Source of the DNA: Vandiemenella viatica | Taxonomy: Eukaryota; Arthropoda; Insecta; Orthoptera; Morabidae | NCBI GenBank assembly: GCA_031002005.1 | Contig: CM061920.1 | Location: forward strand, 110,784,095 to 110,848,094 | DNA: 64,000 nucleotides | Direction of reading: 5' to 3' | Shown here: positions 1 to 11,464 of the stretch, one piece after another | How positions within the stretch are numbered: the stretch's first letter is position 1 | Layout of the letters: each line of letters starts with the position of its first letter | The notes under the pieces: generated by a model | The model's input: the letters and a program-made list of their open reading frames with translations, nothing else | Told to the model about the DNA's origin: nothing | Databases searched by the model: none | Translations under genes and position numbers: made by a program

Positions 1-1427
1 GCTGTATGCCCAACATTTAAAAGCCTTGAATATTTCAATGACCCGGCAAAAATGTGGCATTTCCAGGATGAGATACAACAGCATTGTTTCTACAACAGTC
101 TATTCACTTCCATGTGGCGTCTAGAGAGTAAGTAAATGACGGTTTACTAAGGGTTTTAAATGGGTATGAGGAACCGCGGTAGTTGATAAGATTGGTACCG
201 CGAGTGGTGAAGTAAATAAAAATAAAATGCATACGGTCTAGCGTCTTTTATTTTGGTTTATGTATGTAGGCCGGTGGTATAGTGTAGCGCCCATCCTGTA
301 GTAACATTATTATTTATCTGGTTTGGTCTGATTAACATGTAATTAACTTTTAATAGTTCACATCCAGTTTTATACCTGCGTTTTCATAGGATTCAAAACG
401 TGGTTTTAGATTTATTATGTTATAATGGTACATTTTAATAACAAAATAAGATTAAACCCAGGGTGGAAGACATTAAAAAAAGACAGACGAAAAATTGCGG
501 AGGTGACTGGCGACGGAGGAAGGAAACTCAGAGGAGGAAAATGAAGTTGCGCAATCGTCGTCCATAGTCGGCTGAAACGAAAAAAATAGGCCTGTGTGAG
601 TTAGTGGCCTACAGCATTATTTTTTGAAAATTTACTGGTCCTCGGGTTGAAAAAGGTTTGGATACGCTGCCCTAGAAGCTTTGTATATGCGAGAAGGCAA
701 TATTGTTTTTTTTTTTTTTCTTAGATTCTCTGAAGGAGAATTACATAAGTTTATGAATGCACGTAACAGGAAACGATTCTCAAGAGAAATTTGTTCCACT
801 GCCGTCGTGGTCATCGAAGACAGTGCCGGATAAGAAAGTATGGGGTCCTAAACACACTCAAAAAATTTGATTCCCTCTGTTTTTGAAATTAATTATATGT
901 ATTTTATAAGTTCAAAGAAAAGTTTTTGTAGATGACTAATAGAATTTATCATATTTTTATTCAATTAACAAACGAATTTTACAATTTATCATATTTTGAA
1001 AAACACTTTTATTTATCGTACACTACTATAAAACAAAAAAATTAATTTCCATGCTTTTCATATAATTTTGATTGTTTTATTCTGGATGATTTTATTTTTT
1101 ATTATTTTTATTTAGTGAAAAAAGTGAACTTCCAGGGAGCCTTCAACAATCAGGGGCTCCAGGCTTCTTCCTAGTCGTTCCTAGCCCTACCTTTTGGGTA
1201 ATCCAACACTGCTTGTAGATCAACTTGTCGGTTTTTGGTTAATAGCTAAATGTTTACCGTTTGGTCAATTTTAAAACATTTATAATTGATTAATTTCAAA
1301 ATCATTTAATTAATCCTGCAGTAATTGCAGGTAATGAGACTTTCACACGTTACAAATATTTATATAGCGAAATTCTTACTCTGAGCTGTTTTTCACCTTT
1401 CACTTCAATGATGATCAGTAAGCCGCG
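1..1427. other. no gene recognised
   Basis: AT-rich sequence with short A and T runs. No coding frame, repeat family or splice-bounded exon could be supported. Open frames here are short and have no recognisable protein motif. Confidence 0.5.
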
Positions 1428-1435
1428 GAAACATT

Positions 1436-1636
1436 CAGTGGTGGATCCAGGGAAGGAGAGGGCTAGGGGGCTTAGGCGCCCCCCACCCCCAAAAGCACCA
1501 AGCGACATGGATTTTGGGAACCTTTTTTTTTTGCTGTTCTTATAAGGGCGGCATTTTGGAGTAATGAGCCCCCCCAAACCAAATCCTAGCCCCCCCCCCC
1601 CCCGCCAATCAAACCAAAATCCTGGATCCACCACTA
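1436..1636. mobile_element. short hAT-type MITE with 8-bp target duplication
   Basis: The element starts CAGTGGTGGATCC and ends GGATCCACCACTA, a near-perfect terminal inverted repeat. It is flanked on both sides by the 8-bp direct repeat GAAACATT (1428-1435 and 1637-1644). Eight-base target duplications and CA-G-GG-type ends are typical of hAT transposons. The interior is G- and C-homopolymer rich and codes for nothing. It is a relative of the element at 22132-22406, which ends CAGGGGCGGATCC. Confidence 0.85.
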
Positions 1637-1644
1637 GAAACATT

Positions 1645-2938
1645 TTGTTGTTGTCACTACTTGAGGAAATCACTTCGGCCGCCACTGCGTCAGTGCATTA
1701 TTCGTGACTCAGTGCCCAGACTTTCGTTCGTGGAATCCGATAGCACTGGAGGAAAGTCGGGATGGGAAGGGCTAGTGGAGGTGATCAAATACGCTTCATT
1801 ATTCCTTGCAAGATTTTTTTGTCAGCCGCAGTGCAACATGTGATAATGAGAGGAGAACAAACTATCCTGAGTCTCGCAGCGAGTTTGCAGTACACAGGTC
1901 CCTGTATGTAAAAAGCACGCTAAACTCGAGCTAACGACTGAAACCTAAAAGAAACTAATAAGAAGAGGAAAAGCATTTTTCACGGTAAACCATATTTTCA
2001 TCAATATTTCTCTTAGGCTTTTCAGAGTTTTTCAGCCGAAATAGAACGGTGAGAAAAAAAGTAATTCCTTTTTTTTCTCATATGGAGGACGTTTTTCTTA
2101 GAAAAAATTTATTTGCTGTCGAAGCGGCGTGACATTGTCAACATTCAAGGAAATGGCGTGGTATTGTTCTGGAATCAATTTGCCCTCAGGCAACCGATTT
2201 AAATGTTTGAATAATCGTGACCTGGTATTGTGCTGCAGTATCATTTCTATAATAGGACTATGCATGTACACTTGTCATTCAACCACGATAACGTAATGGG
2301 CATGTGTGATTTGAAATATAAATCGAAAGCCTGATTAAAACCGTGTAACATGTGTATTTCGCAGGAAAGTATCAGTAGAAAAGTTTTCGTCTGTGCCAAA
2401 GTTTGCTTTGTGTGTGAGAAGTAAGCTGGGATCGCTCCATTCGTCGGGTTCCACGTTAAACAATAGGTTTCGGAGGAAAGGAAATTGTAGTTTCTGAAGT
2501 CTCGAGTACAATTCATAAAATTTTTACTATGTCTTATATTCTTTCGTTTTCCTCTTGTGATATGTAACACAAACAACTTTTTTTTTTATTTCTCCTCGAC
2601 GTGGTTAACACTGTGTATGCAGACTTGCATCAATCTCTGCGGAAGCGGAGAGCGTGTGGCTATCGCTATCTGCATCCGGGACGCAGACGAACCTTCCGGC
2701 AACGTGGAAGTTGTCTAAAGCTCACACTGGTCAAGCATAACATGCCGAAAGTTACATCGTTTCAGTGACATGATGAGAGAATGAAATGTTTCTCACAACC
2801 ATTAAACGACCTACCGTCTAGTTCTCACGCCTTCGAAATTGACATGTCTCAAATTGTTCGGCCGTAACGTTATCATTCGCTTACAGTTCCATTTACTTGT
2901 TCTCTCCCCACGCTAGTTCCAGTTGTCAAAACAGTAAG
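1645..2938. other. no gene recognised
   Basis: Non-coding sequence between the hAT MITE and a mariner relic. Only short homopolymer tracts were seen. A possible non-coding first exon may end at 2941 (see the next entry). Confidence 0.4.
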
Positions 2939-2947
2939 ATGGTGAGT
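2939..2947 (+). other. possible start codon directly followed by a splice donor
   Basis: The sequence reads ATG at 2939-2941 followed at once by GTGAGT, a strong donor consensus. The context before the ATG (AAG) is acceptable for initiation. An exon ending exactly after its ATG would be phase 0, which fits the phase-0 opening of the exon at 7099. This is a hypothesis from phase and motif only; nothing shows that it is transcribed. Confidence 0.2.
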
Positions 2948-2994
2948 ACCTGTGTTTGCGAAATCTGTCAAATTTCTTCTACTTTCTGAAAACG

Positions 2995-3212
2995 ACATAC
3001 ATTCAGGATTTTCTTTAGCAGTGGTAAAGTCTGTTTGGATCTTATGTGGAGTGCCGGGAAGATTTGTGCAAGACAGTTATTTCGTTAGTTGCTAAAAACT
3101 GCCCAAGAAGCGTAAACGGGTGACGGAGGCGCGTTGTCGTGATGAAACACCCAGCTCCCGCTGTTTCACAGTTCAGGCCTCTTACGGAGCACATCATCCC
3201 TCAAACAACTTG
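2995..3212 (-). pseudogene. mariner transposase relic
   Basis: On the minus strand the stretch around 3122-3210 reads as a decayed mariner transposase: a region like RKRPELxNSGSW followed by HHDNAP, the block around the second catalytic aspartate of mariner-type DDD transposases. Stops and substitutions interrupt it, and the third catalytic block cannot be found. No terminal inverted repeats were seen. It directly abuts a SINE on the same strand. Confidence 0.6.
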
Positions 3213-3254
3213 TGACACGATCTCACAGGGCTCTTGGACAGGCCAGCAAAACGA

Positions 3255-3440
3255 TGGCTTTACGCCTCGTCGACATCGAGGTCATTAGATGTCGGGAAGA
3301 ACTGCGGGCAAGGAACGGGAAGGAATTCGGCCATGGTTTTTTGAAGGATCTGTCCTTGCGTTTGCCTAGAGTGATTTGAGGAAACAATGAAAAATCCAAA
3401 ATAGGATTGCCGGCCTGCGATCCGGGACGCGAGGGCAGCA
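3255..3440 (-). repeat. SINE (tRNA-derived family 1), decayed copy
   Basis: The reverse complement carries the family core seen at 28145, 23830 and 59562: a segment resembling CATCCAGATTTGGGTTTTCC, then AAATCACTCCAGG-type and GCCGGGATGCTTCC-type blocks, ending near GACGAGGCGTAAAGCCA. This copy is divergent in the middle (for example GAGTGATTTGAGGAAAC on the + strand). Confidence 0.7.
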
Positions 3441-4563
3441 AGTTAATGCTCATCCATCATGCACGATCGCTAAACAAACAAACGTGGTATGAATTCTGCA
3501 GAAACGTGACCCACGTCAACTGTGCTTAGTCGAAATTTCGTGACACTAATCAGCTCTGATGCACAATGGAATGCAAGAATCATGCAACACTTATCATTTT
3601 GTTGATCTTGAAGGCCGTCCCCATACCGAATCCTCCTCAGTCGATGTTATGCTCAATTTGAAACTCTAAAACTCCTTGACGATGTGAGTGGCAGTTACAT
3701 TTCTCCTTGTACTACAGCTGGACCAAAGTTCGCAGTCCAGTGGAAGCTATGCCAATCTTAAGCAAAATTTCAAGGAAAACTTCCAATTCCATATTTACTT
3801 CTCTGAACTACGGTGATAAGTTTTTAAATCTACAACTGTTGACCGCCAACTAATTTGACCAATTACGCACCGAAAAGTGTTGTGTTACTGTAAATTATTT
3901 ATATTGTGTTATTGCACAAGCCGAAGTTCATTCCATGGTGTTAAAACAAAAATGAGGCCTTCTTTTCTTTAATGCACCTCATATGACAAATATTCATTGC
4001 CGCTCCCAAATTAACTCGTTGGAACCATGAAGTCTGCTACCTGCCATTCTGACACACTGGATCGAGAGGTAACAACGTTCCCGTGCATGAGCCCCCCCCT
4101 CCCCCCCGTACCTGCCCACATGGCTGCGGTTCTTAGGTGGTTATCCGCAGCCATCAGGCGAATGCCGGCACGGTCCCCATACATATAACTATAAGTTTTG
4201 CAAACCATATGTTTTACAAACAGAAATTACACTTATAATATAAAACATAGTTACACATTCCACAGACAGATGGCAACTCTTCAGTTCTTCCGTTAGTACG
4301 TAGTGCGATCTGGAAGCCGGCGTCAGTCAGGAGATGCGACACCTAATGCTGGGAAAAGAAAGGGAAAGTGGAGCCACTAATTGTGAGTCAATCACATTTG
4401 ACCCTTCCATTACTCGATTTCACAATGTACTAAACATTTTGACCTCTGCACAAACCTTAACGTGGAACAGGATGTTCACAGAATGGTTTGGCTGCAGTGT
4501 GTTTGTACATATATCACGGATGCTGAACTTAACAAGCTGTTGACTCATTTTTCTTGTTCTTAC

Positions 4564-4565
<2 letters not shown>

Positions 4566-4611
<46 letters not shown>
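4566..4611. repeat. (GT)n microsatellite
   Basis: About 23 uninterrupted GT units. Confidence 0.97.
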
Positions 4612-4612
<1 letters not shown>

Positions 4613-4670
4613 ACCGACATACAGTCTAGTTTATTGTACTGGTAGACACAACAGCACCTGTTAGGGACCT

Positions 4671-4690
4671 GTCACGTCACGTCACGTCAC
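4671..4690. repeat. (GTCAC)4 tandem
   Basis: Four perfect GTCAC units create overlapping TCACGTCA-like sites, resembling stacked CRE/E-box half sites. It lies about 2.4 kb before the first exon of the host gene; function is unknown. Confidence 0.9.
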
Positions 4691-5930
4691 TGAGCGTGGG
4701 AAGTATGCGACCGTCTGTTCAGCGGAAATTTTGTTCTTATCACTATCATCTCATCTCGCAACTAAAACAGCCGTTGCGTGGAAAGCGCTTCCAAACAAAT
4801 AGGAAATAACAATGGCGTTTGGACCGGTAGTTCACATTATCCAATCGCCAACAGCCCATAGTATTTAGAGTCTTACTATCATTGGCAAAAAGCTGTGAAA
4901 AATCTAGGCGACTACTTCGAAGGCTGTCAACTACTTGCGGTGTCCTTTACTGGAACTATATGTTGCAGTGTTCATTTTAATGTAAACATAATGATTTATG
5001 TTTTCTAAAATTTGATTTGTCCCTGAAGGTAGTTACTGTACCGAGGCACAGTTTGGCCAGGGGTCAACAACCATCTTCTTCAGGCTTTCAAACATACATA
5101 GTTCCGGTTTTTCCACATGTTTGGGAGATATAATATGGTTGCCATTATTTGTGAAATAACCCTCATATGTTGAATATATGGCTAGTTAGTGAAACAAAAT
5201 TGTAAACAAAGAAATTCAAAATTCTTCTATTTTCACACATTTCAATGTTTCACGCCCACGTGACTCTGGATACATCTTGGGAGCTGCGATAGCGGCGTAT
5301 TGCGTACAAACCCTTACGACCACCACACGAGATCACTTTCTTTTATATTGCTAGTCAGAAAACGAACACAGGGTCCCTGTGGGATGATCCGTTAGGTTCC
5401 CGACGAGGTCGAAACTTCGTTTCTATCTTTAAATAAAATCTAGTCGACTGAGAGTCAAATACACTCGTTAGGATATGTTTCCTCAAATCGGTTGGAGGCA
5501 GATGAACTACAGAAGCTAATAACTCTCCCACCACTTGTGGAGGAAAATTTGGTGAAATTTTTCAGGACTACTATAAAAATCGTTGCGGTAGTCAAAACAA
5601 TAATAGACTGAGAAGATTCGCAGACGATGCTTTCTCTAATCGAAATATGCCATACCCGTAAACTTAAGAATAAAGAACCCGGCAGACGGCAATAGAAGAT
5701 TTTCCGAGACATTTTATTTTTTCACAGTAGGGCAAAATCTCACAAAGAAAGTAGTAATTAACTACAAGGGGCATTCTGAAAGTAATGCAATTATTTTTAA
5801 AGTAATTTATTGAACACATTTGCACAAACACTTAAAATTCTTCAAAGAACTGTTCTGGAGCCTCTGCATATTTTTTCCAGCGACTCTGCCATGACTGGTA
5901 CGCGTCCTGGAAGGCGTCTTCGGGGACCTC

Positions 5931-6536
5931 TCACATGGTATTTGTCACGCCTGATTGATTCTCTTCTATGGACGAAAAAATAGTTCCTTTAAGGGCTGCC
6001 TTAATCCTAGAGAATAAAAAGAAGTCTGCTGGGGCGACATCAGGGCTGTAGGGCGGTTGGGGCAGCGTTGGAACCTGGTGTTTTGTCAGAAATTCGCGGA
6101 CTCGTAGTGCGTTGTCGTGATGGAGTTGCCAGGTAGCGGAGATGTCTTTCCACGTCCTGATGACCCTTTTTCGGAGTCTTTCCAGTACATCCACGCAGAA
6201 GGATGTCTGTCCTTGAGGAACAAACTCCTTATGGACCACTCCTTCGCTGTCGAAAAAGACAATGAGCATTGTTTTCATTTTTGATTTGCTCATTCTTGCC
6301 TTTTTGGGCTTGGGGGACTGGTCGGTGTGCCACTCACAGCTTTGGCGTTTTGTTACTGGGTAGTATTCAAAAACCCAGGTTTTATAACCAGTGATGACGT
6401 TGTCCAAATAATAAGGTTCAATTTGAACACGCTGCAAAAGTTCACTTGCAATTTTCACTCGGTTGGTCTTTTGGTCGTCTGACAACACCTTGGCAACTAG
6501 CTTGGCGCACACTTTCCTCAGCGCTAAATCTTCAGT
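5931..6536 (-). pseudogene. mariner transposase, catalytic half (inactivated)
   Basis: This frame carries the catalytic core of a mariner DDD transposase: SEWHTD-like, ARMSKSKMK, HHDNA and YSPDVAPADFFLF blocks. The first catalytic block, normally TGDETW, reads TGYKTW, so the first aspartate is a tyrosine and the following acidic residue a lysine. The HHDN aspartate and the YSPD aspartate remain. The protein lacks its N-terminal half in this frame because a LINE tail is inserted upstream in the coding sense and the frame is shifted. Confidence 0.88.
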
Positions 6537-6650
6537 AACTTTTAATTTAATTTAATTGCAATGAAGCACAGGCTCCGGTGGCAATTTCCCTAAACACCCA
6601 TCTTCCTCCTATCCTGCACCCACCTACATTTGCCCTCTACAAATTTTATC
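6537..6650 (-). repeat. 5'-truncated 3' tail of the CR1-like LINE, inside mariner
   Basis: The minus strand reads the 3' end shared by the LINE at 12.7-16.6 kb: AGAGGGCAAATGTAGG, then AATTGCCACCGGAGCC, then TTGCAATTAAATTAAATT. It splits the mariner coding sequence, so it arrived after the mariner. Confidence 0.85.
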
Positions 6651-6651
6651 T

Positions 6652-6945
6652 TTAACAATGCGAAAAAACAACAGTGGATGACAAGTTCAGTTCATTGGCA
6701 ACCATCTTGATACTTAATCGACGGTCAGAGTCCAACAATTGTCGAATACGAGCCACTTTGTTGTCGGTTTTGCTGGTTGACGGCCGCCCAGAGCGTTGTT
6801 CGTCGTGAACCTCTTCCCTTAGTTTAGCACAAAACTTAATGGCGTAACGTTGGTCGGTCGTCGATTCCATTTTTTTCGTGACACGGTCGGCGCCCAGAGG
6901 TTCACAATAACTGACGTCCTGCCGCTTCCACAGCTTGGAGAGCAT
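6652..6945 (-). pseudogene. mariner transposase, N-terminal DNA-binding part
   Basis: The frame contains MESTTDQRYAIKFCAKL, then GRPSTSKTDNKVARIRQLL and a helix-turn-helix-like KMVANELNLS segment, typical of the N-terminal HTH region of mariner transposases. Residues normally lying between the FCAKL-like and HDEQRSGRPS-like blocks are missing, indicating an internal deletion. A frame slip in the T-run near 6662 separates it from the catalytic half. Confidence 0.8.
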
Positions 6946-7098
6946 TCGGAATGCTCCTTGTATCTAACTTTAGTACGGTGCAATGTACTCATATAATTTT
7001 TTTTCCGTTCAGAGCTTAGAAATGTTGCTAGCCACCATGCCAATGAGACGCGTATTGAGGCTAGGAAGCGGGAGGTTGATTTGGTGATTGTGTTGCAG

Positions 7099-7354
7099 GG
7101 GGCGGGGCGAGGCGGCATGAAGGCTGGCTCGACGGCGGTGGAGGCGGGCGGGGGGCCGCGCTACTGCCCCCGGCGCAGGGACAGAGAGCGCACATTCGCC
7201 CCTGGCGTCGCCGCCCTCTCCGCAAAGTTCAACGCGCTGTCCACGGGGGCGGCGGGGGCGGCGCTGCCTACGGTCAGCAGCCCCGGCCCGCCCCCCAGCA
7301 GTACCGTGCGCGCCGCCGTCCGCATCTTCGAGCAGCAGCAGCAACACACTCAAG
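7099..7354 (+). CDS. host gene exon 1 of the supported model (G+C-rich, low complexity)
   Basis: The coding frame is phase 0 at 7099, after a TGTTGCAG acceptor, or starts at the in-frame ATG 7117-7119 (context GGCGGC before ATG). It ends at a donor (G at 7354, then GTAACA) in phase 1. It encodes an Ala/Gly/Pro/Arg-rich stretch, a segment AALSAKFNAL, proline-rich SPGPPPSS, and AVRIFEQQQQHTQ with a glutamine run. The exon is far richer in G+C than its surroundings. The phase-1 end matches the exon at 30718 exactly. No family is recognised. Alternatively it is a first exon with 5' UTR and the acceptor-like site is chance. Confidence 0.65.
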
Positions 7355-8303
7355 GTAACACCTTCTGGTATCTTGTTTGATGATTCACTATTCAACTATT
7401 TTAGTTTCATGCTGACAAAACAGTAAATTTCTCTAAATATGTGATCTGCCCAGTTCCATTTCTGGGCCCATACAATCTCTTGCACATTTTGAATGATCCT
7501 TTTCCGTACAGATTTCTTCCAATTTTTCTTAGAGAAATTTAGATTTTATTCGGGAATTTTCGTCAACTCCGCGTGCAAGAACAGTAAGCACATAGCACAC
7601 AAGCATTGACCACTTCCCTCTAGATGTTGAGGCAAAAATGAATTTTTCCGAATGAGGTAGTCTTAGACAAATTCAGTTGCTTTACGATTAACCGTTTTAT
7701 TTTTTATAAGCTTGGAATAAGTTTCTAAATCGAAAGCCCCAGTTTTAACTCAAAATTACTCCAGTTCTGTGAAGTGTAACTAGTTGAACCGAGTGAAGTC
7801 TGATAAATACTGCTATGTACAAATTAGTTCCACGAATATTGCTAATATGTTCAATGAATTCGCACACGTTCCGCCATTTCTTAGGCATCTGCGATTTGCC
7901 AATAACTTCATGCTCTTTCTCCTGCCGATACAGTACTTTATAATAAGTTGGAAGCCGGGAATGGTTGCCTTAACGCGAAGTCATTAATTAAACTGGCGAT
8001 AGACATTTGATATCACATTATTAACTTATTTTAATAGATGATGATAAATTTTTCTGGCAGATCCGGGTTTGAAGCCGCGTACTTCCGATATATGGTGCAA
8101 GTAAAACTGCTCAACTCTGAGGATTATATGCTCACACACCTTTCTAAAGTTTCCCTATCAGGAATCAGTTAATGTTCAGAAAATATACTCTTCTGCATTA
8201 AATTAGCTCAATTCATACCATATTTGTTTCATATTACAAATAAAATGTGTACTGTATGGAGGTTTATACAAATGTGCTAGAAAACTGTAAGTCCTTTCTC
8301 TGG
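7355..8303. other. intron 1 sequence, nothing recognised
   Basis: AT-rich intron between the donor at 7355 and the assembly gap. No repeat family was recognised. Confidence 0.5.
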
Positions 8304-9303
8304 NNNNNNNNNNNNNNNNNNNNNNNNNNNNNNNNNNNNNNNNNNNNNNNNNNNNNNNNNNNNNNNNNNNNNNNNNNNNNNNNNNNNNNNNNNNNNNNNN
8401 NNNNNNNNNNNNNNNNNNNNNNNNNNNNNNNNNNNNNNNNNNNNNNNNNNNNNNNNNNNNNNNNNNNNNNNNNNNNNNNNNNNNNNNNNNNNNNNNNNNN
8501 NNNNNNNNNNNNNNNNNNNNNNNNNNNNNNNNNNNNNNNNNNNNNNNNNNNNNNNNNNNNNNNNNNNNNNNNNNNNNNNNNNNNNNNNNNNNNNNNNNNN
8601 NNNNNNNNNNNNNNNNNNNNNNNNNNNNNNNNNNNNNNNNNNNNNNNNNNNNNNNNNNNNNNNNNNNNNNNNNNNNNNNNNNNNNNNNNNNNNNNNNNNN
8701 NNNNNNNNNNNNNNNNNNNNNNNNNNNNNNNNNNNNNNNNNNNNNNNNNNNNNNNNNNNNNNNNNNNNNNNNNNNNNNNNNNNNNNNNNNNNNNNNNNNN
8801 NNNNNNNNNNNNNNNNNNNNNNNNNNNNNNNNNNNNNNNNNNNNNNNNNNNNNNNNNNNNNNNNNNNNNNNNNNNNNNNNNNNNNNNNNNNNNNNNNNNN
8901 NNNNNNNNNNNNNNNNNNNNNNNNNNNNNNNNNNNNNNNNNNNNNNNNNNNNNNNNNNNNNNNNNNNNNNNNNNNNNNNNNNNNNNNNNNNNNNNNNNNN
9001 NNNNNNNNNNNNNNNNNNNNNNNNNNNNNNNNNNNNNNNNNNNNNNNNNNNNNNNNNNNNNNNNNNNNNNNNNNNNNNNNNNNNNNNNNNNNNNNNNNNN
9101 NNNNNNNNNNNNNNNNNNNNNNNNNNNNNNNNNNNNNNNNNNNNNNNNNNNNNNNNNNNNNNNNNNNNNNNNNNNNNNNNNNNNNNNNNNNNNNNNNNNN
9201 NNNNNNNNNNNNNNNNNNNNNNNNNNNNNNNNNNNNNNNNNNNNNNNNNNNNNNNNNNNNNNNNNNNNNNNNNNNNNNNNNNNNNNNNNNNNNNNNNNNN
9301 NNN
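8304..9303. other. assembly gap of exactly 1000 N
   Basis: The round length suggests a placeholder of unknown true size. A Penelope-like element runs directly into its right edge, so a repeat probably caused the break. Apparent long frames crossing it are artefacts. Confidence 0.98.
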
Positions 9304-9339
9304 TTCTTGCCATACTCCAGTCCTACAACGTCGAGGATT

Positions 9340-9853
9340 GGCAGAGTTCTGGCCAGAAATGGGATTAAGACCATCTTCCTGCCGCCACCGAAGCTGAAGA
9401 ACATCTTGCGCTCCCGCAAGGATGACCTGGCACTCCGAACACCGGGAGTTTATAGCATTCCATGTGAATGCGGTAAGAGATACATTGGCCAGATGGTACG
9501 GTGCATTAACCAGCGATGTCTGGAACACGCCCGACATCGTGCGTCTGGGGCAGAGCGAAAAATCGGCGGTGGCGGAACATAGCCTGGAACAACGCCATGG
9601 CTTCGATTTTGAGAATACCAGGATATTGGCGCGTACAAGGAACTTCTGGGACAGTATTCTCACAGAAGCAGTTGAAATTCGCACTACGCGCAATCTCGTC
9701 AACCGGGACTGTGGATACCAGCTGAGCGAAGCGTGGACACCTGTCATTAATGCAATACGTCGTCAGCGTGCCGAAGTGCACAGCACGGCGGCCGCGGACC
9801 AACTGCGCCCACGCTTGCCTCCTACCGGCGCCAACCCCCACTCCACCGCCTAG
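9340..9853 (+). pseudogene. PLE protein C-terminus, GIY-YIG domain, frameshifted
   Basis: The first frame (to 9582) reads IGRVLARNGIKTIFLPPPKL, then PGVYSIPCECGKRYIGQ, the GIY-YIG core (here GVY and YIG) with two cysteines ahead of it. The frame then slips near 9540-9560, and the rest continues in the frame ending 9853: KSAVAEHSLEQRHGFDFENT, FWDSILTEAVEIR, LVNRDCGYQLSEAW. GIY-YIG endonucleases of PLEs nick target DNA for integration. The close relative is at 49530-50228. One frameshift makes this copy inactive. Confidence 0.85.
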
Positions 9854-9949
9854 GCGCCGACCGAGTCAGCCAACCAGCTGCGCGCACGCCAACCACGCGC
9901 GCATTCGGAGGCTATACCTACCAGCCTTCTGACGGATCCGGCACTTCAC

Positions 9950-9983
9950 CAGAAGATGGCGACGGAGCCTGAGATCGCCGAAA
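9950..9983 (+). ncRNA. hammerhead-ribozyme-like core in PLE tail
   Basis: CAGAAGA (9950-9956) is followed by a 5-bp stem GGCGA/TCGCC (9958-9962 with 9975-9979) and GAAA (9980-9983). This is the order of a type I hammerhead core (CUGANGA, stem II, GAAA). Position 4 is A where the canonical core has U, so activity is doubtful. PLEs are known to carry hammerhead motifs in their terminal regions. Confidence 0.4.
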
Positions 9984-10075
9984 TATCGTGTGGAAACATC
10001 TTACTTACTCGGCTAGTCTCCCGAGAAGACTACATCCATTCTCAACGCCGAGAAAGACTTCGTTCCTAAGTATAG

Positions 10076-11464
10076 AATGGTGCTTTGCTTTAGGTTAATA
10101 TCGAGGAGTTAAAAATAGTTGTATTCAAATTTGCTGTATTTTTTTTTTTTTTTTTTTTTTTACAATGAGGTAAAAAGCAGAACTTATCCTGGAAACAGAA
10201 AAGTCGAAAAGGAATTTAAAGCATACTATGTTATAATTTCAGTAACAAATGATTGTGTAGCTTTGTTATTTTTAGATTCGTACTGAAATTGGATTTTATA
10301 TAATCCCTTCAGCATTTTGCGATGGCACTAAAATTATTTATCACAATTTGTTTATCAGTTGATTCATGGGAATGGAGCATTAGCTAGTTAAAATTATCCA
10401 AAAACGATTTAGGCTAACTATGAGCAACATCAGGCTAAACAATTTTGCCATATTGACAAATATTGGTTTTGAAGATGTTATCTCCAGCTGCTAAAGCTAG
10501 AAAGAAGAGTTTTTAAAAGCATTTGTTTTTTGAGTATCGAGCTATCTCCTAAAAAATTTTAGAATTGAAGTTTTAATAACAAACAATCTTTTATAAATAA
10601 CAATAAATGTTTAAGCATATTTTATCAAAATCATACTTTAGAATTATTAGATTTTTATTTTACTTAACGTTGAATTTAACAGTTTTCACGGGGAGACACC
10701 AACAATATCGGTCACAGGTGCCGATCCACTGTGGACACCAACAGTTTTTTTTAATAATAATTTAAGATTTCTTATGATTGCCATGTTGCTGATGTAGTAA
10801 TTTACCCCTGCGTATCTAAATAGCTCCACCTGTATCGCGATATATACGGCCTGGGTCAGAATTATAATTGAAATTTCGCTATATGGCATGGATTTCAATA
10901 TTCATTATAGTTAGCTTTGCTTTCATTAGTATCATATTACTGACGTCATTAATTCAGCCATCTATAAGTAGTTGCAACCGTACCGAAATACAAAATACCT
11001 ATTTATTTATTTACTTTTCGTATGCATATTTCCATTTTATTAACAACGTTAATATTCACAACAGCAGTTCTATCATTACCGTGGCGCGCAATCTGTTGAT
11101 GAATTCTTGTAGACTCGACCAAAAAAAAAAAAAAAAAAAAAAAAAGACATAAAATCCCAGCAAAAGTTTACACATTGTGACGATAATTTCAGCTGTGTTA
11201 ACTGTTATATATCGATATAAATTTGCGGCACCATGGTTATCATGAAATACTCCATATCAGAATTAAAAAATGTGATTTTTTTAGTTAAGTTAAATATTAC
11301 AAAAATAATATTATTCGTTATGATCACAGATACATCCTTACCAAAGTTTGTGTTTCTCTATATAATATCAGCCAAAGTTTATACATAGTGATGACAAATG
11401 CAGCTGTGACAACGTTTTGATTTGTTAGATGTGATTGAAGACATGAATGACATCAATAAGTACG
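10076..11464. other. intron 1 sequence, homopolymers only
   Basis: AT-rich, with a T-run at about 10140-10162 and an A-run at about 11121-11146, either of which could be a remnant of retroposition. No gene or named repeat could be supported. Confidence 0.4.

Larger units (their letters stand above)
3441..5762. other. intergenic stretch, no gene recognised
   Basis: No coding potential supported. It holds a (GT)n microsatellite (4566-4611), a short GTCAC tandem (4671-4690) and a C-run near 4086-4108. Confidence 0.5.
5765..6960 (-). mobile_element. mariner transposon with TA duplications, interrupted by a LINE tail
   Basis: Ends are CAAGGGGCATTCTGAA (left) and the complement of CAAGGAGCATTCCGAA (right), each bordered by TA (5763-5764 and 6961-6962), the mariner target. 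Length is about 1.2 kb; without the 0.1 kb LINE insert near 6537-6650 it is below the usual 1.25-1.3 kb, because part of the N-terminal coding region is missing. The transposase is on the minus strand and broken. The element ends only about 140 bp before the first exon of the host gene. Confidence 0.9.
9304..10075 (+). mobile_element. Penelope-like element, 3' part with GIY-YIG endonuclease
   Basis: The element enters from the gap and runs to a conserved tail around 10014-10066 (CTCCCGAGAAGACTACAT, then ACGCCGAGAAAGAC), shared with other PLE ends in this window. It encodes the end of a PLE protein and a tail holding a hammerhead-like core at 9950-9983. The reverse transcriptase part is absent, presumably in the gap. 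Confidence 0.85.

Noticed and set aside
7009..7395. Minus-strand open frames opposite host exon 1
   Set aside because: G+C-rich sequence keeps several frames open; only the + strand frame has splice sites matching the other exons.
8203..9747. Long open frames crossing the N run
   Set aside because: They consist mainly of unknown residues; only the PLE part right of 9304 is real sequence.
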